20,544 bases of DNA from a bacterium (GTDB lineage Bacteria > Tectomicrobia > Entotheonellia > Entotheonellales > Entotheonellaceae). Where the stretch lies: contig JAPULM010000357.1 in assembly GCA_027294925.1 (NCBI GenBank), positions 1-20,544 of the forward strand, given 5' to 3'. The notes under the pieces were generated by a model, which was given only the letters and a program-made list of their open reading frames with translations, was not told the origin of the DNA and made no database searches. Shown piece by piece: positions 7,994 through 14,360 of this stretch. The translations under genes were made by a program, and so were the position numbers. The first letter of the stretch is position 1; each line of letters begins with the position of its first letter.

Positions 7994-8917
7994 ATGGTTG
8001 ACCTGTGGATGGAGTTGCAGACCCTGGGGAGTATGTATGTGACGGTTGCAGGCCATTTTGTTTGGGTTTTCCTGGCAGCGGTGCTGATTGCGGCGATCCT
8101 GACCACCTATCGACTGGATAAGCGCATTGTGCCGTATTTCGAGCGCCGGGGCGTTTGGGGGTATGCCGGCGCCATTGCACTGGGCGTGGTGTCGCCGTTT
8201 TGAGCCCTGGGTGTACTGCCGGCGGTCGCCGGTCTTCTTGCGGCAGGGACACCGTTGCCACCCGTGATGGTTTTCTTGGCTACATCGCCTCTGGTAAGCC
8301 CGAGCGGCTTTATGATTACGTTGGGTGGACTAGGCTGGGGGTTTGCGCTTGGTAAAGTGTTGTCGGCTGTTTTGGTAGGTATTCTTGTCGCCCTGGGTAC
8401 GGCGCTTTTGGCGCGGGCCGGCTGGTTGCGTGATCAGGTCCAACAGGGCGTCCGTAAGCATGTTACGGTGTCTGAAGAGAATACGTGAAGCCTTACGCCA
8501 CCCTCCGGTCGGGGGCTTGCCTTTCTGGCGCTTTGTGGTCGCACAGCGCTATTCGTTGGCAAATTTATTGCGATTGCCCTCCTGCTTGAAGTTGTGCTGC
8601 TACGTTATTTGCCTGCAGCCTGGATTGAAGCGGCCCTCGGCACTCGTAATCCTTTATCGATACCGATTGCCGCAGCGGTGGGGTTACCGGCTTATCTCAA
8701 CGGCAATGCGGCAATTCCGTTGCTTAACGGCCTGCTCGATTTGGGGATGAATCGTGGCGCCGCCCTGGCGTTTCTAATCGCCGGTCCCATTGCTTCAATA
8801 CCGTCGCTTATCGGTCTTATGGCGCTGGTGCGCATGCGGGCGGTGAGCCTAATTCTCGCCGCAGGGTTTGTCGGGGCGGTACTGTCGGGGTACGCGTTTA
8901 CCACGCTGGCCCTGTAG
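7994..8917 (+). CDS. COG0701-type (ArsP/YraQ-like) permease crossed by two in-frame TGA codons; candidate selenoprotein
   Basis: One frame runs 307 codons from ATG 7994 (GGGAGGA at 7983-7989 upstream) to TAG 8915-8917, crossed by TGA at 8201-8203 and 8486-8488. The conceptual protein has both halves of a COG0701 permease. The first half contains GVVSPF-(TGA)-ALGVLPAVAGLLAAGTPLP...FLATSPLVSP, where homologues have PFC at the TGA. The second half contains GRTALFVGKFIAIALLLE...GLPAYLNGNAAIPLLNGLLD...ALAFLIAGPIASIPS. The second TGA is in the hydrophilic linker between halves, and no good start exists after it: GTG 8594 would cut into a membrane helix. COG0701 members include exporters of organoarsenicals and other soft metals or metalloids. 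I favour Sec at the first TGA; the second may be Sec, a true stop or a nonsense mutation. If Sec is not made here, the gene is a pseudogene. Confidence 0.7.
8219..8232 (+). promoter_or_regulatory. Candidate bacterial SECIS hairpin after TGA 8201
   Basis: CCGGC (8219-8223), loop GGTC (8224-8227) and GCCGG (8228-8232) form a perfect hairpin inside the coding sequence. The loop begins at the 21st nucleotide after the TGA. The E. coli fdhF SECIS has a short stem with an AGGUCU loop at about the same distance. This is a match by eye, not by a search program; a GC-rich hairpin could arise by chance. Confidence 0.45.
8497..8516 (+). promoter_or_regulatory. Candidate bacterial SECIS hairpin after TGA 8486
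   Basis: GCC (8497-8499), a bulged A (8500) and CCC (8501-8503) pair with GGGGGC (8511-8516) around the loop TCCGGTC. The GGU of the loop starts at the 19th nucleotide after the TGA. A bulge on the 5' side of the stem and a GGU in the loop are also features of the E. coli fdhF SECIS. It is the second such hairpin in the same gene. Found by eye only. Confidence 0.4.
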
Positions 8918-8935
8918 GTGTAGCGCTGAACAGTC

Positions 8936-9180
8936 GTGGTAGATTGGGCAGAGCTGGTGCGAAAGACCGGGCGGCTGGTCATTGTCGATGCAGCCTGTAT
9001 AGCTTGCAGCGCGGCAGCGAAAATTGCTGCTCGGTTGACTGAAGACCCGGGTTTCGTGCTCTGCAGGCGCCGCCTAAACGGGTCTGTGCGCCGGATGTGC
9101 CCATCCCGTATAGTCTAGTGATGGAGAAGTTTTGCCTACCGGATAAGGACCGCGTGATGCAAGGGTTGCACGGCTGTTAA
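8936..9180 (+). pseudogene. Remnant of a 2-oxoacid dehydrogenase E1-beta subunit (transketolase C-terminal domain)
   Basis: From 8936 frame 2 reads DWAELVRKTGRLVIVDAACI...CSAAAKIAARLTED, the C-terminal transketolase domain of pyruvate/acetoin/branched-chain dehydrogenase E1-beta proteins. At about 9062 the match moves to frame 1 and continues APPKRVCAPDVPIPYSLVME, then KFCLPDKDRVMQ, to a TAA at 9178-9180. Loss of one base in CTC-CTG-CAG would explain the shift. Only about 80 of the usual 320-340 residues remain; the N-terminal thiamine-binding part and the E1-alpha partner are absent. It lies 18 bp after the permease stop. It is not expected to be functional. Confidence 0.75.
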
Positions 9181-9263
9181 CCTGAGAAGTGTTGATCTGG
9201 AAAGACTCGCAGTAACGCTCATCTCAAGCGGCTACATGCTGCAGGTGACGAAGACGTATGTGT

Positions 9264-10205
9264 TTATTCCTCTTGTGTCCGCTCTTGCTTACGGCGTATG
9301 ACGATGAATGTGGTGTCGTCCGGTAAGAGACCGATTTCCTCACGGGTCCTTTTCTGCTCAGGGTCAATTTGCAGGACGGTGCGATTCACTTGTTTTAGGC
9401 AGCCTCTGATACCACGAGGGTTGGTGAAGTATCGATCGTCGTGCCAGAACTGAGAGAGAGGGCCAACGTGTTCAGACTTCCCAGGCATGCATCGGTCGGC
9501 GGCGAGATGGAAGTCGTCTACGCCGTCGGTGCCAATCAACAAGTTCCGTACCTCTTCCGGTCGTCCTTCCCAATGCGTTTTAAACATGAGGTGGTCGTGG
9601 ATAGAAGGGTCGAGAGCGTCACGTATGAGATCGTAAGTCAGATAGGGAGGGGCATTATCTGGGTAGCTCAGATTCGTGTAACCATCGTTGACGGCCAAAA
9701 CGCCATCGCCATGCGTGAAGGCGATAACTTTTTCACGCGTAATCACGGCGCCAACAATCGTAAAGAGAAAATAGTTCAGGATTGTTTTGATTGGGTCATT
9801 GCCCATTGTTTTGACAAGTTCTCCAAACTGTCCCAGGAGATGTAGCCTAACTTGTTCGAGAACCGTTGCGGTAGGTGTATGGCTCAGCCCGGGTAGCCAA
9901 GCACGGAGAGCCTCCACAGTCATACGGGCGCCGAGCTTGGCGCCGACCTCACTATTCCTGCTGCTTCCGCACCCATCACACACCACCGCGATGATGGTGC
10001 TGTCGGTATAATGCCAGGCAAAGGCGTCCTGATTATTAGCGCCCGTTTTTTCATGGCGTCGGCCACGTACAGAGCCGCCAGCGATGTCAAAAGCGATAGG
10101 CAAGGCGGCGGTTCGCGTCCAGGTGGGTGGGTGGGGTCTCTGTAAGTTAGCATCATTGCTTGGCGCTTGACCAAGCATTTGTGCTGTAAGCGAATGTGGG
10201 TCCAT
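9264..10205 (-). CDS. PP2C-family protein serine/threonine phosphatase
   Basis: A 313-residue soluble protein with the PP2C metal-binding pattern: NNQDAF (Asp60), VVCDGCGSSRNSEVGA (Asp77 and Gly), HGDGVLAVND in the middle, LLIGTDGVDDF (Asp227) and LPDDTTFIVIRRK at the C-terminus (Asp296/297). These should bind the two Mn/Mg ions that hydrolyse phospho-Ser/Thr. The ATG at 10205 is preceded by AGGAG at good spacing; the longer frame to 10292 would overlap the upstream gene. It follows the truncated VWA gene by 38 bp on the same strand. VWA plus PP2C genes, often with a kinase, form the TerY-P triad known from tellurite/phage-stress clusters, so this is probably the phosphatase of such a set. 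No kinase gene is in the window. Confidence 0.85.
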   Translation of the reverse strand: MDPHSLTAQMLGQAPSNDANLQRPHPPTWTRTAALPIAFDIAGGSVRGRRHEKTGANNQDAFAWHYTDSTIIAVVCDGCGSSRNSEVGAKLGARMTVEALRAWLPGLSHTPTATVLEQVRLHLLGQFGELVKTMGNDPIKTILNYFLFTIVGAVITREKVIAFTHGDGVLAVNDGYTNLSYPDNAPPYLTYDLIRDALDPSIHDHLMFKTHWEGRPEEVRNLLIGTDGVDDFHLAADRCMPGKSEHVGPLSQFWHDDRYFTNPRGIRGCLKQVNRTVLQIDPEQKRTREEIGLLPDDTTFIVIRRKQERTQEE

Positions 10206-10243
10206 GGTGGAACTCCTCTTAAAACGCCTGGCAGTAATCTCCG

Positions 10244-10558
10244 TCAGGTGAGATAGCGGGTATGGATCAAGATGTCGTCTTGCTGCTTGCACTGGCCTAG
10301 AGCCTCGAGCACCAAGTTGTGACCGTTACGAACGGCATCTCCGTGGTCTGCAAAGCGGATTGAGCCTGAATCATCCGGCATCATAGTGACCAAGACCACC
10401 TCGGCGCTTGGTATGTCATGCGGGGCAATACCTAGGCCAGCCTGTATCTGAGTACCAATATCGGCATTCACGGTTAGAGTCTGTAGCCCCTGGGTGGATA
10501 ATTCGCCTTCGGCGTAAGCGCCGTGCAACAGTTCATTGTGCCAATGGCCGGCCATCAT
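10244..10558 (-). CDS. Truncated von Willebrand factor A (VWA) domain protein
   Basis: A 104-residue frame with a MIDAS-like metal site, MPDDSGSIRF (D62, S64 and S66), preceded by the strand VVLVTM and followed by the helix GDAVRNGHNLVLEALGQC and DDILIHTRYL. This is the first third of a VWA domain. The frame stops straight after RYLT, and only 38 bp remain before the phosphatase start, so the rest of the fold has been lost, probably by deletion. VWA proteins of this kind act with PP2C phosphatases in TerY-like stress systems. Two ATG codons (10558 and 10555) are possible starts. The piece is unlikely to fold normally. Confidence 0.65.
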   Translation of the reverse strand: MMAGHWHNELLHGAYAEGELSTQGLQTLTVNADIGTQIQAGLGIAPHDIPSAEVVLVTMMPDDSGSIRFADHGDAVRNGHNLVLEALGQCKQQDDILIHTRYLT

Positions 10559-10633
10559 GACGCATGAGAACTTCCGGTGCCAAGACCGAGTAGTTTTCCG
10601 TCTTGATAGGTTGGCCTGTTTAGTTTGGCCGGA

Positions 10634-11329
10634 TCAAAGCTGAAAGTTGAATCCTTGTTGCGTTTTGTCTTGATAGGCTGTTTTATCAAAGCGATATAAA
10701 CGGGCGGCACGATGCATGACGTCTTTTTGAATCTCATCAAGTGCGGTTAGAATATCCAGGCTGAGAACCTTCTTGCGGAAATTACGCTTGTCGAGCTGCA
10801 CCCTGAGGATGATTTCATACAGATGTTGCAGCTCGGTCAGGGTGAACTTAGGCGGTAACAGCTCGAAGCCAATTGGTTCGTAACGCACCTTACTGCGCAA
10901 ACGTTCACATGCAACAGCCAAAATACGATCATGATCGAAGGCGAGCTGCGGCGTGTGGTCCGTTGCAAACCAGGCGGCATGGCGTGCGTCTATATTGCCT
11001 TGCACCTCATAGCCATTAAGATTAACCAGGGCATAATAAGCCACCGTCACGATGCGACCACGCGGATTGCGATCCACATCACCGAAGGTGTACAGTTGTT
11101 CAAGGTAAACGTTGCTGAGATTCGTTTCCTCGGTGAGTTCGCGGCGTGCCGCTTGTTCTAAGGATTCGTCAAGATGCACGTAGCCGCCGGGAAGCGCCCA
11201 TTTGCCCTCGAAGGGGTTATGGTCACGTTGAATCAGTAAAACCTTTAAGTCATGTTGGTCCACGTCAACGCCAAAGACGACACAATCTACGGTGACGGCT
11301 GGACGCGGATAGTCGGCAATGTCATTCAT
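10634..11329 (-). CDS. nrtR: NrtR-type Nudix-related transcriptional regulator of NAD metabolism
   Basis: A 231-residue protein with a Nudix domain followed by a winged helix. The Nudix box is complete by eye ([20 protein letters not shown] then ET, matching Gx5Ex7REx2EE). Many NrtR proteins use this domain only to bind ADP-ribose, so hydrolase activity here is open. The C-terminal NrtR signature [14 protein letters not shown] followed by [10 protein letters not shown] marks the DNA-binding domain. NrtR represses NAD biosynthesis and salvage genes and is released by ADP-ribose. Directly upstream on the same strand is pncB, a classic NrtR target. A strong GGAGGAG precedes the ATG, and a palindrome lies at its own promoter, so autoregulation is likely. 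Confidence 0.9.
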   Translation of the reverse strand: MNDIADYPRPAVTVDCVVFGVDVDQHDLKVLLIQRDHNPFEGKWALPGGYVHLDESLEQAARRELTEETNLSNVYLEQLYTFGDVDRNPRGRIVTVAYYALVNLNGYEVQGNIDARHAAWFATDHTPQLAFDHDRILAVACERLRSKVRYEPIGFELLPPKFTLTELQHLYEIILRVQLDKRNFRKKVLSLDILTALDEIQKDVMHRAARLYRFDKTAYQDKTQQGFNFQL

Positions 11330-11353
11330 GATGATCTCCTCCGCGTATAAGTC

Positions 11354-11369
11354 ACACTAAATATAGTGT
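11354..11369. promoter_or_regulatory. Candidate NrtR operator
   Basis: ACACTA-AATA-TAGTGT is a perfect 16-bp palindrome 25 bp upstream of the nrtR start, close to the predicted transcription start. The adjoining GTGT-CTATAAT-ACAC (11366-11380) adds a second partial dyad. Assignment to NrtR rests on position; I cannot compare it with a lineage-specific motif. Confidence 0.5.
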
Positions 11370-11371
11370 CT

Positions 11372-11400
11372 ATAATACACGATGTTAAGAAGGCGAGCAA
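11372..11400 (-). promoter_or_regulatory. Candidate promoter of nrtR
   Basis: On the minus strand TTGCTC (11400-11395), a 17-bp spacer and TATTAT (11377-11372) resemble a sigma70 promoter. Transcription would begin near 11365, inside the palindrome at 11354-11369, as expected for a repressor-controlled promoter. Confidence 0.4.
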
Positions 11401-11489
11401 ATTTTTTAATAGGCGGTCGGAAATGTTGGCTAAGACAAGGCTTACCTGCTACGGCGTATGGTCAGCAGATGAGGTGACCTGGGAGGTGT

Positions 11490-12995
11490 TTAAGGGATCG
11501 AGCCCCGTTGCTCACGGATCATATCACGTCGCAGTTTGTATAGTTGGTACTCAAGCCCTACTTTGTACTCGTGTGGGTTTAACAGACGTTTGGTGGTAGG
11601 ATCGAGTGCTTCGAGTTGCGACATGGTGCGGTTACGAATGGTTGCCAGGTCAGGGTTGTCTCCGATGAAGACGCCATCACGGCATACGGGTACAAGAAGG
11701 TCTTCGCTATGGGTGCCGAGTGGAAGTTGAAAGCGGCGATCCGGATCCATTGGGGCGACAATGGTTGTGCCATCGACGATGCCAAGTTCTTCATCGTAGA
11801 TGGCGTCGGCTAGAATATACCCCTCTTGTCCCCAATAACGTCGGACCTGGAGAAAACCGGGAATAGAGGTCTTCCAGCCTTGTTCAGAGACTTTGACGGT
11901 GCGCCGCCATGCTTCGCCCTTACGTCGTATAGCGCCAAGCTTATAAACCCCACCGAGGGCAGATTGCGAGCCGCCGGTGGCAAGTTTGGTGCCCACTCCC
12001 CACACGGAGACGGCGGCCTCTTGGTTCTTCATATCCGTGATGATTTGTTCATCCAGATCATTGGCTGCAAAAATTTTGACCTCAGTAAGCCCGTGTGAGT
12101 CGAGAATCTGTCTTGCCTCTTGACTAAGCCAGGCGAGATCACCGGAGTCAAGGCGAATACCCGTCAGTCGGTGCCCGCGGTCAGCGAGCCATTTGCCGAC
12201 CTCGGCTGCTTTTTGTACCCCCTCAAGGGTGTGATACGTATCGACCAGAAACACACAGTTGTTGGGTAAGGTTTCAGCATACGCTTTAAACGCTTCAACT
12301 TCAGAGGCAAAGGCCATGACGAAACTGTGCGCCATGGTGCCGGCGGTCGGAATGCCTAGCAAGTAGCCGGCTTGTAGATTGGAAGTGTTGGCGCTGCCGC
12401 CAATATATGCGGCTCGCGATACCGTTAGGGCGCCATCGAGACCATGAGCGCGTCGCATGCCCTGTTCGGATACAGGTTCACCCTGCGTAGCGGTGCAGAT
12501 GCGAGCTGCTTTGGTAGCAATCAGGGTTTGAAAGTTCATCTCAGTGAGGAGAAAGCTTTCGATCATTTGGCATGGGATGATGGGCCCCTGGACGCGGACG
12601 GTGGGCTCGCGGGGGAATACGACGGTGCCCTCAGGCACGGCATCAACCTGCACCTCCCAGGACTGATGGCGAAGAAAATCCAGATACTCCCGCCGAAATA
12701 ACGGCTTGCCGTCGTTGCCTGTTAGACGCTGTAGAAATTGTATGTTATCGCTGCTGAAGCCATACTCACGCATATATTCGACAAAGTAGGCCACATAGGC
12801 CAAACCAGCGCTTATCGCGTAGCCACCGCCGAACGGATGCTCCCTAAAGCCGTAAGTGAATACCGTTTCATGCTCGACCATGCCACTTTGCCAATACCCT
12901 TGCCCCATGGTGAGCTGATACTGATCAACCGCGAGAGGGAGGCTTTCCCCATAGAGGGAGAGTGTGGTGCCGGAAACGCTGACAGCGTGGGTCAT
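11490..12995 (-). CDS. pncB: Nicotinate phosphoribosyltransferase
   Basis: A 501-residue enzyme that joins nicotinate and PRPP, with ATP, to form nicotinate mononucleotide in the Preiss-Handler NAD salvage route. Recognisable segments are DQYQLTMGQGYW near the N-terminus, EQGMRRAHGLDGAL and SRAAYIGGSANTSN (177-206), GIPTAGTMAHSFVMAF with the conserved His at about 223, DTYHTLEG (252-259), and RLDSGDLAWLS (281-291), the ribose-phosphate binding part. Length is normal for the family. The start at 12995 is chosen for its AAAGGA ribosome site (TAAAGGATGTACGTATG) and for fit to the family N-terminus; the longer frame to 13037 adds unrelated residues. It is followed on the same strand, after 160 bp, by nrtR. 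Confidence 0.95.
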   Translation of the reverse strand: MTHAVSVSGTTLSLYGESLPLAVDQYQLTMGQGYWQSGMVEHETVFTYGFREHPFGGGYAISAGLAYVAYFVEYMREYGFSSDNIQFLQRLTGNDGKPLFRREYLDFLRHQSWEVQVDAVPEGTVVFPREPTVRVQGPIIPCQMIESFLLTEMNFQTLIATKAARICTATQGEPVSEQGMRRAHGLDGALTVSRAAYIGGSANTSNLQAGYLLGIPTAGTMAHSFVMAFASEVEAFKAYAETLPNNCVFLVDTYHTLEGVQKAAEVGKWLADRGHRLTGIRLDSGDLAWLSQEARQILDSHGLTEVKIFAANDLDEQIITDMKNQEAAVSVWGVGTKLATGGSQSALGGVYKLGAIRRKGEAWRRTVKVSEQGWKTSIPGFLQVRRYWGQEGYILADAIYDEELGIVDGTTIVAPMDPDRRFQLPLGTHSEDLLVPVCRDGVFIGDNPDLATIRNRTMSQLEALDPTTKRLLNPHEYKVGLEYQLYKLRRDMIREQRGSIP

Positions 12996-13313
12996 ACGTA
13001 CATCCTTTAGCCAAGAGCATGCCTGTCTATGCAACAAACAAAAGACTTACATGTTTTGCACTTTTCGGCAAGACATCAGGAGAGCTAAAGGTGCGATCGT
13101 AAGCGATCGTCACGTAAAGATTATCATTAAAGCGGCGGGCTGCATGCTCGGGTTAGACGTGTATCCGCATGATAACGATGCCTCAACCGGAGTTTGCCTG
13201 GACCTGAAGCGAAAGTCAATAGAGGGAAGAAAGACAAAACATAGCCCTTGTCGAACCGAGAGACAGTATGCTACCGTGATAGAAGGTTTTATGCAGGCAT
13301 AAGGAGGGAAACA
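12996..13313. other. Divergent spacer between pncB and the VOC gene
   Basis: These 318 bp separate two outward-reading operons. I see no convincing gene; the open frame that crosses it (12964-13302, plus strand) resembles no family and overlaps pncB. The spacer holds the ribosome site AAGGAGG (13301-13307) of the VOC gene and a hairpin at 13091-13113. No clear sigma70 promoter stood out. Confidence 0.6.
13091..13113. repeat. Hairpin built on two CGATCG copies
   Basis: GTG-CGATCG-TAAG-CGATCG-T-CAC folds into a 9-bp stem with one bulged T and a TAAG loop. Each CGATCG is also a palindrome on its own. It lies about 96 bp upstream of pncB and 200 bp upstream of the VOC gene. No T-run follows, so a terminator is unlikely; a regulator site or mRNA leader structure is possible. 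Confidence 0.5.
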
Positions 13314-13814
13314 ATGGGCTATCAACCGAAGTATCTAGGGCATGTCAATGTCTATGTGCGAGATGTCGATGCCTCCAAGCAGTGGTATGAAGACATCTTG
13401 GGACTTCATATTCAGGATTACATCCCTGCTCAGGCAGCGTTTATGTCGGCCGATTTGGAGCAATCCCATGAGGTCGCTCTGATCAAGGCTGATGAGCGTG
13501 CACCGGGTACACACAAGGGGCAAGTCGGTCTCAATCACATGGCTTGGATGATGGCGAGCCTCGATGATCTGAAAGAAATCTACCAGCGGCTTAAAGACAG
13601 AAATGTTCCGATTGATCATGTCTCAGATCATGGCATTTCGATCGGCATTTACTTCCGCGATCCCGACGGTAACGGCCTTGAAGTATCCTACGAATTACCG
13701 CGTAGTGAATGGCCAAACCACGAGAAGGTTTTCTCTAGTGAAGCACGCCAGCGGGGACTTTTCCCCGGGCCCTGGGATGAGCACCTTACTGCTACGCCAG
13801 CAGCCGCGCAATAG
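13314..13814 (+). CDS. VOC-family protein (glyoxalase / extradiol dioxygenase-like)
   Basis: A 166-residue protein with one vicinal-oxygen-chelate domain made of two bab-bbb modules. The likely metal ligands are His in LGHVNVYVRDVD (about residue 9), His in GLNHMAWMM, and Glu in GNGLEVSYE, a 2-His-1-Glu triad as in extradiol dioxygenases and glyoxalases. YFRDPDGNGLEVSYE is close to catechol 2,3-dioxygenase-like proteins. The ATG at 13314 has an excellent AAGGAGG seven bases upstream; the longer frame to 13248 is not needed. It heads a likely operon with the Sec peroxiredoxin-like gene 47 bp downstream and two exporters. The substrate cannot be told from sequence: ring cleavage, thiol-electrophile removal or drug binding are all possible. 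Confidence 0.88.
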   Translation: MGYQPKYLGHVNVYVRDVDASKQWYEDILGLHIQDYIPAQAAFMSADLEQSHEVALIKADERAPGTHKGQVGLNHMAWMMASLDDLKEIYQRLKDRNVPIDHVSDHGISIGIYFRDPDGNGLEVSYELPRSEWPNHEKVFSSEARQRGLFPGPWDEHLTATPAAAQ

Positions 13815-13861
13815 ATTGGGTAGGTGACCGGAGAGTTTTTGTATCCTATTGGAGACATACT

Positions 13862-14350
13862 ATGCCACGTGTGACGGACAAGATGCTGGACAGCGGCGAC
13901 CCCTTTGCCAATCTTGAGTTTGATCAGGTTGGGGGCGGAAAGCTGCATTTGCCAAATGATTTGGCCAACGACTGGGGCGTTGTACTTCTATATCGGGGTC
14001 ATTGGTGACCATACTGTAAGCAGCAACTCACCGCCTTCTCCAGAGCCGGCCGACTCCAAGATGAAGGTATAAAGGTTGTTGCCATCTCCGTGGACACGGA
14101 GGAAGAAGCTCAAAAGACGATTGACGAATGCGGCATTAACTTTCCGGTGGGTTATGGAGCTGATTGTAAGGCGGTTTCCGAACTAACCGGCTGTTTCTAT
14201 GAAGAGCGACGCCAAATTCTCCACAGCACCGGTTATCTGCTAAAGCCGGACGGTACGGTTGCCATCGGTGTTTACAGTACCGGGCCCATCGGTCGTCTAG
14301 TCTGGCAAGACGTGTTAGGGCTCGTTCAATTCTACAAAAAACAGGCTTAA
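13862..14350 (+). CDS. Peroxiredoxin-like (AhpC/TSA, thioredoxin-fold) selenoprotein with in-frame TGA at the catalytic site
   Basis: The frame runs from ATG 13862 (GGAG upstream) to TAA 14348-14350: 162 residues with one TGA at 14006-14008, codon 49. Around it the protein reads VVLLYRGHW-(TGA)-PYCKQQL. Cysteine homologues have RGHWCPYC here, so the TGA stands at the peroxidatic or redox-active Cys and gives a U-x-x-C pair. The rest continues as an AhpC/TSA fold (IKVVAISVDTEEEAQ, FPVGYGADCKAVSELTG, HSTGYLLKPDGTVAIG). The conserved frame on both sides argues against a pseudogene. It should reduce peroxides or disulfides in the cytosol. Standard gene callers would keep only the part after 14090. 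No fdhF-like hairpin is obvious; CCTTC/GAAGG (14034-14038/14063-14067) and GGTGA/TCACC (14004-14008/14028-14032) are the stems I can see. Confidence 0.85.
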
Positions 14351-14360
14351 GCCGTCGCTC

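Noticed and set aside
7358..8203. A 281-codon plus-strand frame leading into the permease
   Set aside because: Its first 210 codons lie antisense to the CoxG-like gene or in the spacer and look like no family; the permease start at 7994 has a good ribosome site.
12964..13302. Plus-strand 112-codon frame across the pncB/VOC spacer
   Set aside because: It begins inside pncB, has no ribosome site and reads like random sequence.
7994..14350. TGA reassigned to an ordinary amino acid throughout (alternative genetic code)
   Set aside because: TGA ends several genes cleanly here, including the ATGA overlap at 3528 and the TGATG junction at 7226, and Trp is encoded by TGG.
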